The notes under the pieces were generated by a model that worked only from the letters and a program-made list of their open reading frames with translations, searched no databases and had not been told where the DNA came from. Below, piece by piece: positions 46,716 to 56,201 of a DNA stretch of 64,000 nt. Source of the DNA: CAWJPY01 sp963844865 (lineage in GTDB: Bacteria; Acidobacteriota; Thermoanaerobaculia; Thermoanaerobaculales; Sulfomarinibacteraceae); contig CAWJPY010000005.1 of NCBI GenBank assembly GCA_963844865.1, forward strand, positions 372,001 through 436,000. Direction: 5' to 3'. The translations under genes and the position numbers were made by a program. Numbering within the stretch: the stretch's first letter is position 1; each line of letters begins with the position of its first letter.

Positions 46716-47690
46716 TCAGGGTGCTCCATCCACGGCCCCCGGCCGCCCCGGAAGGCGCAGCAAGAGGCTCTTCTCCTCTGCGGGCGGCGGCTCCGGGCCC
46801 GCCGCCGTCACGGTGACGGCGTTGTCCGCCACCAGGTACAGGCTGCCGTCGCCGGCGACGGCGATGCCCTCCACGTTGTTGGCCCATCCCCGAGCCGGCA
46901 GCGAGCGCAGGAGGTCCGTCATCTCCATGACGACCATCCAGCGGCCGCCGCCCGGATCGATGGCGATCACCTCGTAGCGACTGCCCGGGAACTGGGTCTT
47001 GAGGGCGAGCAGCCTCCCCCGCCACCAGGCCAGACCGCTGAGGCGCCAGGCGCAGTCCTCCAGGGGGATGGTGATGGGCGTCCCGTGGGGGACGAGACGC
47101 TCTCCCTCCCGGCGCAGCCGGAAGATCGTCGACACGCAACCACCGTCGGCTTCGTGACTGCGCTCCAGGAGCAGGAAGATGTCGCCGTCGGGCGCGACCT
47201 CGATGCCCTCGAAGCCGATCTTGCCGCCCGCCACCGCGACCCCCTCGAGGGGAAGCGCCCTGGCGGGCAACGGCGCCTCGGAGTCCGCCCCCCCACCGAG
47301 GTCCACCGCATACACCGCGGCGTGGGCCTCGTCGCAGAGGTAGGCCGTCCCCGAGGACACGGCGATGCCCTCGAGCTCGCTCAGCGGGGGCACGTCCACG
47401 GCCACGACCCGGGCCTCGAAGTCGCGACGCGGATCGATGCGGAGCAGGCTCCGGTACTTCTCCGAGGCGACCCAGAGGATGCCGTCCGACAGGGCCAGAC
47501 CGGAGGCCTCCAGGGCGCGGTCCTGGGCGAAGACCTTGTCGTCCGCCCGCCACCTCAGGACCTGGGCCGCTCCGGCGTCCCACCATCCCGCGGATGGCGT
47601 CACCTCCGCCGTCGGCTGGGAGCGGCATCCCGTGGCGACGACGAGCCCGGCCACCGCGCCCAACGCCACCCAACCTCTTGAGGTTCTCAT
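46716..47690 (-). CDS. Lipoprotein with phytase/SdiA-regulated-like beta-propeller
   Basis: This 324-residue protein starts with a signal peptide ending VVATGC, making C22 the likely lipidated residue (the -3 position is Ala, slightly atypical). The rest reads as beta-propeller blades with repeated EGIAV and EGIEVAPDGDIFLL phrases, seen in the esterase-like-activity-of-phytase and SdiA-regulated families. Enzymatic activity is not certain. It overlaps the mtnA stop as ATGA, so it is translated with mtnA, though no functional link is evident. Confidence 0.75.
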   Translation of the reverse strand: MRTSRGWVALGAVAGLVVATGCRSQPTAEVTPSAGWWDAGAAQVLRWRADDKVFAQDRALEASGLALSDGILWVASEKYRSLLRIDPRRDFEARVVAVDVPPLSELEGIAVSSGTAYLCDEAHAAVYAVDLGGGADSEAPLPARALPLEGVAVAGGKIGFEGIEVAPDGDIFLLLERSHEADGGCVSTIFRLRREGERLVPHGTPITIPLEDCAWRLSGLAWWRGRLLALKTQFPGSRYEVIAIDPGGGRWMVVMEMTDLLRSLPARGWANNVEGIAVAGDGSLYLVADNAVTVTAAGPEPPPAEEKSLLLRLPGRPGAVDGAP

Positions 47691-48814
47691 GACACACCAC
47701 CGGGGTTGGCAGCGACGGTGGTCCCACGCCGCTCCGGAAAGAGCTTCAGCAGGCCTTCCTCAGAGGCCTCGCACACGCCCCGGTCGGTGACCAGGGCCGT
47801 CACCAGGCGCGCCGGCGTGACGTCGAAGGCGTAGTTCGCGGCCGTGGTCCCCGGGGCTGTGATGGTCACCATGGCCTCGCTCCCGTCCGCGAGGCGACCC
47901 CTGACCCGGGTCACCTCGTCTTCGGCGCGCTCCTCGATGGGGATCTCGCGAACTCCGTCGCGCAGGCTCCAGTCGATGCTGGTGTGGGGCGCCGCCACCC
48001 AGAACGGGACCCCGTTGTCGGCCGCCGCCAGTGCCTTCAGATAGGTCCCGATCTTGTTCGCCACGTCGCCGGTCGCCGTGGTGCGGTCGGTGCCCACCAG
48101 GCAGGCATCCACCCGGCCGTGCTGCATGAGGTGGCCGCCGGCGTTGTCCACGATCACCGTGTGGGGCACCCCGTGGGATGCGAGCTCGTAGGCCGTGAGG
48201 GACGCGCCCTGGTTGCGGGGCCTGGTCTCGTCCACCCAGACGTGCACGTCGAGGCCCGCGTCATGGGCGGCGTAGACCGGCGCCAGCGCGGTGCCCCAGT
48301 CCACCGTGGCCAGCCAACCCGCGTTGCAGTGGGTCAGGATCTGCAGGGGCCTTCCAGGTCGGGTCGCGGCGAGCCCCCGCAGCAGCTCGAGGCCGTGCTC
48401 GCCGATCCGGCGGCACGCCGCCACGTCCTCGTCGCAGATCATCGCCGCGCGGCGCCACGCCGCTTCCACCCGGGCGCCGGCGTCGAGGGGCCGCACCAGG
48501 TCCAGTACGTCCTCCACCGCCCAGCGCAGGTTGACCGCGGTCGGGCGGGTGGCCAGGAGCGTCGCCGCCGCGCGCTCGAGCGCCCCGTCGGCGGCATCCT
48601 CGGCCAGGGCCAGACAGAGACCGTAGGCGGCCGTGGCCCCCACCAACGGCGCCCCGCGGACGCGCATGGACGAGATCGCCTCCGCCGCGTCATCCAGGGT
48701 GCGCAGGGACCTGATCTCGAGCGTGTGGGGCAGACGGGTCTGATCGATGATGCACACCGAGCGCCCGTCCCGGGCCGGCCAGATCGTGCGGTAGGGGACG
48801 CCTTCGATGTTCAT
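47687..48814 (-). CDS. mtnA: S-methyl-5-thioribose-1-phosphate isomerase
   Basis: This 375-residue MtnA converts methylthioribose-1-phosphate to methylthioribulose-1-phosphate in methionine salvage. Active-site C163 lies in THCNAGWLAT and D243 in VGTDRTTATGD. SMRVRGAPLVGATAAYG (49-65) is the conserved RGAPAIG-type motif, and HTVIVDNAGGHLM resembles the eIF2B-like fold. ATG 48814 is favoured by the family N-terminus (GVPYRTIWPARDG) and a TACACT hexamer 7 nt upstream. Other mtn genes are absent from the window. Confidence 0.95.
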   Translation of the reverse strand: MNIEGVPYRTIWPARDGRSVCIIDQTRLPHTLEIRSLRTLDDAAEAISSMRVRGAPLVGATAAYGLCLALAEDAADGALERAAATLLATRPTAVNLRWAVEDVLDLVRPLDAGARVEAAWRRAAMICDEDVAACRRIGEHGLELLRGLAATRPGRPLQILTHCNAGWLATVDWGTALAPVYAAHDAGLDVHVWVDETRPRNQGASLTAYELASHGVPHTVIVDNAGGHLMQHGRVDACLVGTDRTTATGDVANKIGTYLKALAAADNGVPFWVAAPHTSIDWSLRDGVREIPIEERAEDEVTRVRGRLADGSEAMVTITAPGTTAANYAFDVTPARLVTALVTDRGVCEASEEGLLKLFPERRGTTVAANPGGVS

Positions 48815-48821
48815 CACCGGG

Positions 48822-48827
48822 AGTGTA
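48822..48827 (-). promoter_or_regulatory. Putative -10 for a leaderless mtnA transcript
   Basis: TACACT ends 7 nt before ATG 48814. Confidence 0.5.
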
Positions 48828-48983
48828 CCGCGCTCTGGGGGCGCTCGATCGCCGGACGCCTCGAGCTCTTCGAGAGCACAGACGGGCGCAGCCATTGCTG
48901 TCACCGAACTCCTGGGGCCGCGCCCCAGGCCGATCCTCGTCACCCCCCCACTCCGCCGCGCCACGCTCGGGGCCGGCGGCCGC

Positions 48984-48989
48984 TATCAT
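48984..48989 (+). promoter_or_regulatory. Putative -10 of arfB
   Basis: TATCAT overlaps an in-frame ATG at 48988, which argues that translation starts at GTG 49006 instead, where GAGGAGG is well placed. Confidence 0.45.
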
Positions 48990-49005
48990 GCCCGAGGAGG
49001 ACCCG

Positions 49006-49431
49006 GTGCCGACCATCAACGACCAGCTCGAGATTCCGGACGCGGAGCTCGCGTTCCGCTACTCCCGCAGCTCCGGTCCCGGCGGCCAGAACGTGAACAA
49101 GGTCGCCACCAAGGTCACCCTGCTCTTCGACGTCCGCTCCTCCCCCAGCCTCGGCGACGAGGATCGCCGTCGCATCCAGGAGCGGCTCGCCAACCGGATC
49201 TCGCGGGACGGCGTGCTGCACCTCACCTCGCAACGCCACCGCACGCGGGCCGCCAACCGACGCGACGTCGTGGAGCGCTTCGGGCGCCTGCTGGCCGACG
49301 CGCTCCAGGAGCGCCCCGAGCGGCGGCCGTCCGGCGTCCCCCGGCGCGAGCAACGGCGCCGGTTGCGCGCGAAGCAGCGCCGCGGCCGCCTCAAGGAGCT
49401 CCGCTCCCGACCCTCCCCCGACGACGACTGA
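49006..49431 (+). CDS. arfB: Alternative ribosome-rescue factor ArfB (peptidyl-tRNA hydrolase)
   Basis: This 141-residue release-factor-like protein has the catalytic GGQ (26-28) in SGPGGQNVNKVATKV and a basic, unstructured C-terminal tail (REQRRRLRAKQRRGRLKELRSR) that in ArfB enters the empty mRNA channel of stalled ribosomes. The absence of RF codon-recognition domains and the size (E. coli ArfB 140 residues) fit. The start is GTG 49006. Confidence 0.93.
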   Translation: MPTINDQLEIPDAELAFRYSRSSGPGGQNVNKVATKVTLLFDVRSSPSLGDEDRRRIQERLANRISRDGVLHLTSQRHRTRAANRRDVVERFGRLLADALQERPERRPSGVPRREQRRRLRAKQRRGRLKELRSRPSPDDD

Positions 49432-49587
49432 CGTCGCATTCCGTGATCGGCGGCAGCGACTGCGATCGGCGGCTGCACGATCCGAAACCATGATCATCGC
49501 CACGCTCAGGGACGCGCCAGGGGCGCCGATCGCAGTCCGCTCAGACCTGACCGCCGACGCTGGTCACCGTCGCGGACGCTGCGTGCT

Positions 49588-49606
49588 GCCGCCGGCCTCC
49601 GGCGGC
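49588..49606. terminator. GC hairpin after the glutaredoxin gene
   Basis: GCCGCCGG and CCGGCGGC pair perfectly across a 3-nt loop, 3 nt after the glutaredoxin stop (minus strand). There is no U-tract. The rest of 49432-49587 has no recognisable feature. Confidence 0.55.
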
Positions 49607-49609
49607 CGG

Positions 49610-49867
49610 TTACTCGAGGCCCAGCTCCTTGAACGAGCTGGACCCGCCCTCGAAGCCGATGGACACCCGCTCGTGGTCAACCACCACCGGCAGCCGGTGC
49701 TCCCAACTGTACCGGCGAAGCGTCTCCAGCTCCCCGGGCTGGCGGCTGAGGTTGACCTCGTGGAAGTCCACGCCGCGATGCCTGAAGTCCTCCACGAGGT
49801 CCCTGCAGGCCGCGCACCCGTCCGCGGTGAAGACCAGGATCGTGTCGAGCTGCTTCATCTTCTCCAT
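49610..49867 (-). CDS. Glutaredoxin-like protein
   Basis: This 85-residue thioredoxin-fold protein contains ILVFTADGCAACRDL (C18 and C21 as a CxxC pair) and a cis-Pro region RLPVVVDHERVSIGFE. It resembles NrdH/glutaredoxin-like proteins (the family often reads VxVYTxxxCPxC), but the Ala-Ala between the cysteines is unusual. GAGG lies upstream of ATG 49867. Redox partner unknown. Confidence 0.83.
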   Translation of the reverse strand: MEKMKQLDTILVFTADGCAACRDLVEDFRHRGVDFHEVNLSRQPGELETLRRYSWEHRLPVVVDHERVSIGFEGGSSSFKELGLE

Positions 49868-49939
49868 GTCGCGCCTCACTCGTACATCGCTCGCGGATCG
49901 GCGCGCATTCCAGCCCGCTTCCCTATTCGCGCCCGCGTC

Positions 49940-50152
49940 CGAGTCGGGTTCGTCAGAGTGGGAGCCAGGCACCGTTGAAGATGCGACGCCTACCCTTCTC
50001 GGCTGGATCGTGACGGTGCCTGACACCCTCTCTGGTGCTCCCCGAGAGAGTGCCTCTCGCGTATCCAACTCGCGGGCCGGTGCCTGGCACCGGGTCGTGC
50101 GCTCAAAGACGGTGGTGCGCCGCTTCCCGAACGGTGCCTGGCACCGCCTCTC
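49940..50152. repeat. Dispersed palindromic repeat, long form, copy 5
   Basis: Four cores lie here: GGAGCCAGGCACC (49961-49973), GGTGCCTGACACC (50015-50027), GGTGCCTGGCACC (50079-50091 and 50133-50145). They are evenly spaced at about 54-64 nt. The whole stretch is colinear with copy 8 at 63320 and includes GCTCAAAGACGGTGGTGCGC, identical in both. It fills the interval between the glutaredoxin and era genes. Confidence 0.88.
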
Positions 50153-50157
50153 GCAAC

Positions 50158-51072
50158 CTAGTCCTCATCCAGCAGCGGCGGTCCGGGCTCCATCTCGGCC
50201 AGGACCCGCACATCCTCCCGCCAGCGGGGGTGGACCTTGACCCTGAGGCCCAGGAACACCTTGACCCCCAGCAGGCGCTCCAGCTCCTCCCGCGCCGCCT
50301 GTCCCACCGCCTTGAGCATGGCCCCCCGGCGCCCGATGACGATGCCCTTCTGACTGGAGCGCTCGACGTAGATCAGGGCGTCGATCCGGAGCAGGCTGGG
50401 GGAATCTTCGAAGCGCTCCACCACCACTCCGGTCGTGTAGGGCAGCTCGTCCCGCGTCCGTTCCAACAGCTTCTCGCGCACGGTCTCGGCCACGAAGAAG
50501 CGTTCGGTCTGGAGCGTCTCCAGGTCGGCCGGATAGAGGGGCGGTCCCTCGGGCAGGGCGGCGAAGAGCTCATCCAGGAGCAGCTCCAGCCCCTCCCGGT
50601 GCAGCGCCGAGATGGGGACCACCGCGGCGCCGGGACGGCGCGCGCCGTAGGCCTCGATCCGGGGCAGCAGCCGGCTCTTGGGTCGCACCAGGTCGATCTT
50701 CGTGAGCACGCCGATCACCGGCCGGCTCACCGGTTCGAGGAGCTCGACCACGAAGTCCTCGCCGGACCCCCAGGCGACGGCCGCATCCTGCAGGTGGAGC
50801 ACCACGTCCACCTCCTCGAGTGCGGAGCGCACCTCATGCATCATGCGCACGTTCATCCGGTGCAGGGGGCGGTGCACCCCCGGCAGATCCATGAGGACCG
50901 CCTGGCCGCGGTCGACGGTGAGGATCGCCACGATGCGGTTGCGCGTGGTCTGGGGCTTGTCGGAGACGATGGCCACCTTGTCGCCCACGAGGGCGTTCAG
51001 CAAGGTGCTCTTGCCCGCGTTGGGCCGGCCCACCAGGGCCACGGTGCCCGAGCGCTCCACCTCAGCCGACAT
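50158..51072 (-). CDS. era: GTPase Era
   Basis: Era assists 16S rRNA maturation and 30S assembly. The 304-residue protein has G1 GRPNAGKST, switch motif QTTRNRI, G3 DLPGVH, G4 TKID and G5 SALH, followed by a KH domain with VIGRRGAMLKAVGQAAREELE. ATG 51072 is preferred over GTG 51075. It is the last gene of the phoH operon, 36 nt after corC. Confidence 0.95.
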   Translation of the reverse strand: MSAEVERSGTVALVGRPNAGKSTLLNALVGDKVAIVSDKPQTTRNRIVAILTVDRGQAVLMDLPGVHRPLHRMNVRMMHEVRSALEEVDVVLHLQDAAVAWGSGEDFVVELLEPVSRPVIGVLTKIDLVRPKSRLLPRIEAYGARRPGAAVVPISALHREGLELLLDELFAALPEGPPLYPADLETLQTERFFVAETVREKLLERTRDELPYTTGVVVERFEDSPSLLRIDALIYVERSSQKGIVIGRRGAMLKAVGQAAREELERLLGVKVFLGLRVKVHPRWREDVRVLAEMEPGPPLLDED

Positions 51073-51108
51073 CACGGACCCGACATCCGGCGGCCACCGG
51101 GGAAGAGC

Positions 51109-52392
51109 TCACGCACCGGATCCGCCGTCGGCGGCGGGCGGACCAGCCACCTGCGACCGGCGGACCGTGACCGACACGATCCGCCGCTCCTGCACCTCGT
51201 CCACCGTGAACTCCAGACCGTGGGACGGGTCCGCCACCCCGGCGCCGGCCTCCGGCACCGTGCCGTACCGTGAGAAGACGAGGCCGCCCACGGTGTCCAC
51301 GTCGTCCTCGTGGACCTCGATGCCGAACACCTCCTCCAAGACCTCCAGGGACGCTCTGCCCAGGAGCCGGTACACACCCGGCTCGATCTCCTCGCACTCC
51401 GGGGGCTCGGCCAGCTCGTGCTCGTCGTGGATCTCACCGACGATCTCCTCCAGGATGTCCTCCAGGGTCACCAGGCCCGAGGTCCCGCCGTACTCGTCGA
51501 CGACGATCGCCAGCTGTTGATTGTGCTGCTGGAAGTCGCGCAGCAGCTCCCCGAGGCGCTTGCTCTCCGGCACCACCATGCACTCCGCCACCAGCTCCCC
51601 GAGGGGGGGCTGGCCCTCGCCCAGGGCGTACTTGACGAGGTTCTTGACGTGCACCACACCGATGACCCGGTCCACGGTCTCCTGGTACACCGGGATGCGG
51701 CTCTTGTGGGAGGTGGCGATGGTCTCCATGACCTCCTGGACGGAGGCCTGCTCGGGCACCGCGATCATCTCCGTACGGGGCGTCATGACCTCGCGGACCA
51801 CGGTGTCGAAGAACTCCACCAACGACTCCACGAACTCGGTCTCCTCACGCTCGAAGATGCCCGCGGCGTGCCCGGCCTCGAGGTAGGCCTGGATCTCGCG
51901 GTCGCTGGCCTCCTCCTCCTCCGCCTCCGGGTCAGGGGACGGGGGCGCCGGTTTGAGCCGGACGAGCAGGGACACGGGGGACCACAAGAGCGGTTTGAGG
52001 AGCCACAGCAGCCGGGCCATCGCGTCCTCTCCGAGGGGTCCCACGACGGTGCGTGACAGCACCACCAGGAGCGCCGGAGCCCCGACGCACAACCCGAGGG
52101 CGAGGGCACGGTCGACACCCGGCATGGGCACCAGGACCAGCCACAGCACGCCAACGGTCACAATCTGGAGCCAACGCAGGACGTCCAGCAGCCGCGACAG
52201 GTGCACCGAGGCATCGCCGTTGACGGGCAGCAGGCTCCGGTGCTCGTCGAGCATTCCCTGGAAGCGCACGTTGCCGATCTCGGCCAGACTGCGCAGCAGG
52301 ATCTCGAGCACCGAGAACAGCACGAGAAGGATCGCCGCCGCCAGGGTGAGCGTCAGGGGATGACCCAGCCAGTCGACCGCCGCTTCCTTCAT
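51109..52392 (-). CDS. corC: CNNM/CorC-family membrane protein with CBS pair
   Basis: This 427-residue protein has an N-terminal membrane domain (hydrophobic stretches about 15-35, 72-90, 97-118 and 125-150), a CBS pair (VMTPRTEMIAVPEQASVQEVME, SRIPVYQETVDRVIGVVHVKN, QQLAIVVDEYGGTSGLVTLEDILEEIVGEI) and a CorC_HlyC C-terminal domain (YRLLGRASLEVLEEVFG). It belongs to the HlyC/CorC family linked to Mg2+ or Co2+ export. The membrane domain is shorter and less canonical than in CNNM proteins. Start overlaps the ybeY stop as ATGA. Confidence 0.88.
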   Translation of the reverse strand: MKEAAVDWLGHPLTLTLAAAILLVLFSVLEILLRSLAEIGNVRFQGMLDEHRSLLPVNGDASVHLSRLLDVLRWLQIVTVGVLWLVLVPMPGVDRALALGLCVGAPALLVVLSRTVVGPLGEDAMARLLWLLKPLLWSPVSLLVRLKPAPPSPDPEAEEEEASDREIQAYLEAGHAAGIFEREETEFVESLVEFFDTVVREVMTPRTEMIAVPEQASVQEVMETIATSHKSRIPVYQETVDRVIGVVHVKNLVKYALGEGQPPLGELVAECMVVPESKRLGELLRDFQQHNQQLAIVVDEYGGTSGLVTLEDILEEIVGEIHDEHELAEPPECEEIEPGVYRLLGRASLEVLEEVFGIEVHEDDVDTVGGLVFSRYGTVPEAGAGVADPSHGLEFTVDEVQERRIVSVTVRRSQVAGPPAADGGSGA

Positions 52393-52814
52393 GACAGCAG
52401 CTCCGACCGCAGCTCGAGCTCGAGTCGGTCCATCTCGCCGCCGTCCACGACGTGGTCGTGGCCCAGGAGATGGAGCACACCGTGCAGGAGGAGCTCCTCG
52501 AGCTCCCTGAGCTCGTCGTGGCCGAGCTCGAGCGCCTGGCGACGGGCACTGTCGAGGGAGACCACGATCTCGCCGAGCAGGATGTCACCCGTGGGCAGCC
52601 GATCTCCGTCGGGAAAGGACAGCACGTCGGTCGGTCCCTCGGTCCGCCGATACTCCTGGTTCAGCCGGGCGATCTCACGGTCGCCGGTGACCAAGACGTG
52701 CACTTCCGAGGGGGGCGCGCTCAGGCGCCGCAGCGTCTCCACCACCACGTGGCGCAACGCCTCAGCCGCCGGCTGCGAAGGTCTTCGATCCCACCTGAAG
52801 TGGACCCGGGTCAC
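52389..52814 (-). CDS. ybeY: Endoribonuclease YbeY
   Basis: This 141-residue protein has the zinc motif HGVLHLLGHDH and the conserved RTEGPTDVLSFPDGD, both diagnostic of YbeY, which processes 16S rRNA 3' ends and helps ribosome quality control. GTG 52814 has GGAGG 10 nt upstream and starts 53 nt inside the pgpH gene, a long out-of-frame overlap. Confidence 0.93.
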   Translation of the reverse strand: MTRVHFRWDRRPSQPAAEALRHVVVETLRRLSAPPSEVHVLVTGDREIARLNQEYRRTEGPTDVLSFPDGDRLPTGDILLGEIVVSLDSARRQALELGHDELRELEELLLHGVLHLLGHDHVVDGGEMDRLELELRSELLS

Positions 52815-55080
52815 GTCTGTTCCGCCTCCTGTTGAAGTCGAACCCCGGATAGTCGATCCGGTGGTGGTACATGTTGGTCAACACCCACAGGAACGCCGAG
52901 GCGGCCTTGTCCAGCTCGGCGATGGTGAGCTCGGACTGGTCGAGCTGCCCGTCCTCGAGGGCGTCCGTGAAGATGCTGTTCACCATGGCCTGGAGCCTGG
53001 CCGGCGACGGGTTGTCCACCGTCCGCGCCGCAGCTTCCACCGCGTCCGCCAGCAAGAGGATGCCCAGCTCCTTGGTGTTGGGCTTCGGCCCCGGGTAGCG
53101 GAAGTCGCTCTCCAGGACCTGGGAGATGGCGGGGTCGCTGCGCTCTTTCGCCTTCTCGTAGAAGTAGCGGATGAGCTTGGTGCCGTGGTGGGTGGCGATG
53201 CCCTGGCGGATCGGCAGGGGGAGCTTCTCGTGGCGGGCGATCTCGAGCCCTTCCTTGACGTGGCTCTCGATCACCAGGGCCGACATGGAGGGCGCGAGGT
53301 TGTCGTGGGGGTTCAACCCGCGCTGGTTCTCCACGAAGTAGTCCGGCTTCACCAGCTTGCCCACGTCGTGGTAGTAGGCGCACACACGCACCAGGAGCGC
53401 GTTGGCGCCCACCGCGTCCGCACCCGCCTCGGCCAGGTTGCCCACCGCCAGGGAGTGCTGGTAGGTGCCCGGCGCCTGCAGGGAGAGCTGCTTGAGGAGG
53501 GGCAGGTTCTGGTTGGACAGCTCCAGCAGCCGGATCGGGGTGGTGACCCCGAAGATGCTCTCCAGGAGCGGCATCAGGGCCGAGGCCACCGCCAACGCCA
53601 CGGGCCCGCCCAGAAAGGCGCCCACCAGCGACAACGCCATGGTCTCCGGCAGCTCCGGGAGCCCCCGGAAGAGCTGCAGGATCACCAGGACGACGACGTT
53701 CGCCACGCCGACCAGGAGGCCGGCGCGGCCGAAGCCGGCGCGATCGCGGAAACGCTGGAGGGCGAAGGCGCCCACCATGCCCGCCGTGAGGGCGTACACC
53801 ACCGCGGGGAAGTCGCCGCCCAGGAGCACGCCTGCCACCAGGGCGGTGAACAGGGCGAACAGAACGGCCGGCACCACGCCCATGAGCACCAGAACGGTGG
53901 CCGGGCCGGCGGCATAGGGCATCCCCCACAGGGGCGCGTCGATGGTCGAGAGCATGGGGGCGAACCCGGAGGCCGCCACGGCGCTGGCCAGGAACAGGCC
54001 GAGACGGTTCAAGGCCACAAACAGCAGCATCAGGATGTAGACCATGGACAGGCGACGGGTCACCGGTCCCCGGTCGGTCACACGGTGCATCACGTGCCAC
54101 CAGCCGAACACCATCAGCCCCACCAGCAAGGCGATGCCGGCAACCATGGAGTACTGCGTGACCTCCTCGCGCTGCTGGCGCAGGAGGCGCAACGTGCGGG
54201 CCACGTTGTAGGTCACCGTGTCGCCGCGCCGGACCAGCACCTGGCCGCGGCGGAAGACCTGGGAGCGGGCGGTGACCTGGGCCGCGGCTGCGGCCACCCT
54301 TTGCTCGGTCTCGGCCCGGTTGTAGACCAGATTGGCCACCAGGTTGGACTCCAGGAACTCCAGGGCCGGCTTGATCCAGCGACGGGCCACCGCATCCTGC
54401 TCCAGGAGGCGGCTCCTGAGCGCGGACTCCAGGCCGCTCCTGAGGTCGATGGCGCCGGACACGTCGCCGAGGCCCACGGTGCGCTCCCTGGCGGTGGCCA
54501 GGTCGCGGATCATGAGGCCGTGGTCTCCCCGGCGCTCCAGGGCCCGCAGGTCGTCGACCACCCGCGTCCCGTACACCTGGTCGACCACCTCCACCAGGGC
54601 GCGCTCCAGCTTGTCGCCACACTCGGCGGACTCCAGGACCCGGGCCATGGGCTCGCCCACGGCCAGGTCGGTCGCCGCCGCCAGGCCTTCCCCCTCGGTG
54701 GCTTTCGCCCGGCAGGCGGTGAAGAGCGCGTGGATCTCGCTTTCCAGCTCCAGGCGCAGCCGGGGCTCCAGGTCGTACACCGGCAGCACCGCCGCCCGCG
54801 CTTCCTGACGGACCGCCTCGGTGGCCTCCTCGTCGGGCAGCGTGACGTCATTGGGCATGACCACGTCGAAGGTCGCCACGTCTCCCGGCGCCCACTCGGG
54901 GAGCCCGGCCCCCACCCGAGGCAGCAGGAGCAGGCCGCAGCCCACGGTGGCCAGGAGCGCCCACAGGAGCGGCATGTCCAGGAGCCGGCCCCAGACGCCG
55001 CCGCCCTCGGCGAGGCCGCGTTGCATGCGGGTCCTCAGGCCGCGATGGGAGCGCCGCAGGGTGCGAGGACGATTCATCAT
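52762..55080 (-). CDS. 7TM-HD phosphohydrolase (PgpH-type c-di-AMP phosphodiesterase)
   Basis: This 772-residue protein has one N-terminal helix (about 37-55), a periplasmic 7TMR-HDED domain (about 60-310), seven helices (about 315-520) and a cytoplasmic HD domain with the motif TYQHSLAVGNLAEAGADAVG and YYHDVGKLVKPDYFVENQ. PgpH in Listeria hydrolyses c-di-AMP, and the domain order is the same. The C-terminal end (RRRNRRDPGPLQVGSKTFAAGG) is a basic tail. Start overlaps the phoH stop as ATGA. Position between phoH and ybeY is highly conserved across bacteria. Confidence 0.92.
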   Translation of the reverse strand: MMNRPRTLRRSHRGLRTRMQRGLAEGGGVWGRLLDMPLLWALLATVGCGLLLLPRVGAGLPEWAPGDVATFDVVMPNDVTLPDEEATEAVRQEARAAVLPVYDLEPRLRLELESEIHALFTACRAKATEGEGLAAATDLAVGEPMARVLESAECGDKLERALVEVVDQVYGTRVVDDLRALERRGDHGLMIRDLATARERTVGLGDVSGAIDLRSGLESALRSRLLEQDAVARRWIKPALEFLESNLVANLVYNRAETEQRVAAAAAQVTARSQVFRRGQVLVRRGDTVTYNVARTLRLLRQQREEVTQYSMVAGIALLVGLMVFGWWHVMHRVTDRGPVTRRLSMVYILMLLFVALNRLGLFLASAVAASGFAPMLSTIDAPLWGMPYAAGPATVLVLMGVVPAVLFALFTALVAGVLLGGDFPAVVYALTAGMVGAFALQRFRDRAGFGRAGLLVGVANVVVLVILQLFRGLPELPETMALSLVGAFLGGPVALAVASALMPLLESIFGVTTPIRLLELSNQNLPLLKQLSLQAPGTYQHSLAVGNLAEAGADAVGANALLVRVCAYYHDVGKLVKPDYFVENQRGLNPHDNLAPSMSALVIESHVKEGLEIARHEKLPLPIRQGIATHHGTKLIRYFYEKAKERSDPAISQVLESDFRYPGPKPNTKELGILLLADAVEAAARTVDNPSPARLQAMVNSIFTDALEDGQLDQSELTIAELDKAASAFLWVLTNMYHHRIDYPGFDFNRRRNRRDPGPLQVGSKTFAAGG

Positions 55081-56042
55081 CTGTCCCCGGCCGCCTTTCT
55101 CGCAGCCTCCCAGCGCGCGTAGCGGTCCACCACGTCCTCCACCAGCCGGTGACGGACGACGTCGCGATGCGTGAAGCTCACGAACGCGAAACCAGGACCA
55201 CCCTCGAGGATCTCCAACGCCTCCACGAGGCCCGATGCCTGCCCCCCCGGCAGGTCGATCTGGGTGATGTCGCCGGTGATCACCGTCTTGGAGTGGAAGC
55301 CCATGCGGGTGAGGAACATCTTCATCTGCTCGTGGGTGGTGTTCTGAGCCTCGTCGAGGATGATGAAGGCATCGTTGAGCGTCCGCCCGCGCATGAACGC
55401 GAGGGGCACGACCTCGATCACCTGCCGTTCGATGAGCTTCGCCACCTTCTCGTACCCGAGGATGTCGTAGAGGGCATCGTACACCGGCCGCAGGTAGGGG
55501 TTGATCTTCTCCACCAGGTCACCGGGCAGGAAGCCGAGGCGTTCGCCGGCCTCCACGGCCGGCCGCGCCAGCATGATTCGGCGCACCTGCTTGTCGGTCA
55601 GGAAGGCCGCCGCCATGGCCACCGCGAGGTACGTCTTGCCGGTGCCGGCGGGACCGGTGGCGAACACGTAGTCGTGCTTGTACACCGACTGGATGAACAG
55701 CCGCTGGTTGAGGTTGCGGGGGACGATGTAGCGTTTCAGGGTGGGAGGGATGCTGGCGTCGAGGAAGAAGTCGACGAGGTCGATCTCGGCGTCCTCCTCG
55801 AGGACCCGCACACCGGTCCGGTACTCGTTCTTGCCGACCTCGCCCCCCGCCGACAGGAGGCGGTCGAACGACTGCAGGAGGCGGGCCGCGATCCTCTCGG
55901 ACTCCTCGTCGCCGCTCACGGTGATGTCCCTGCCGCGGGCGCTCACCGTCACCGACAGCCGCTCCTCCAGGTAGCGCAGGTTCTCGTCCCGCGTCCCGAA
56001 CAGCCGCTCCAGATTGGACTCCTGAACGGTCAACCGCTGCAT
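55077..56042 (-). CDS. phoH: PhoH-like ATPase
   Basis: This 321-residue protein has an N-terminal KH-like region (about 5-70) and a P-loop domain with GPAGTGKTYLA, ARPAVEAGERLGFLPGDL, NDAFIILDEAQNTTHEQMKMFLTRMG (Walker B DEAQ) and GDITQIDLPGG. It is the YbeZ type, a likely RNA helicase partner of YbeY, whose gene is two positions downstream. The ATG at 56042 follows a leader of about 155 nt. Confidence 0.93.
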   Translation of the reverse strand: MQRLTVQESNLERLFGTRDENLRYLEERLSVTVSARGRDITVSGDEESERIAARLLQSFDRLLSAGGEVGKNEYRTGVRVLEEDAEIDLVDFFLDASIPPTLKRYIVPRNLNQRLFIQSVYKHDYVFATGPAGTGKTYLAVAMAAAFLTDKQVRRIMLARPAVEAGERLGFLPGDLVEKINPYLRPVYDALYDILGYEKVAKLIERQVIEVVPLAFMRGRTLNDAFIILDEAQNTTHEQMKMFLTRMGFHSKTVITGDITQIDLPGGQASGLVEALEILEGGPGFAFVSFTHRDVVRHRLVEDVVDRYARWEAARKAAGDR

Positions 56043-56201
56043 GGACGTCCACCCTGGCTCAGCCGTCTCGAGGGGAGCGAGCGGTCGCGAGCTGACCCAC
56101 CGGCTGGGGGTTGCGCGGGATCACCCACCAGAAGCGCTCACCTTGCGGCACACGCCGATGGTGCGCCGCGTGCCATGGCTGGTTGCCGTTCGCACCGCGG
56201 C

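Noticed and set aside
49940..50152. Regularly spaced GGTGCCTGGCACC cores as a CRISPR array
   Set aside because: The 13-bp units are too short and palindromic, the 'spacers' are conserved between loci, and no cas genes are present.
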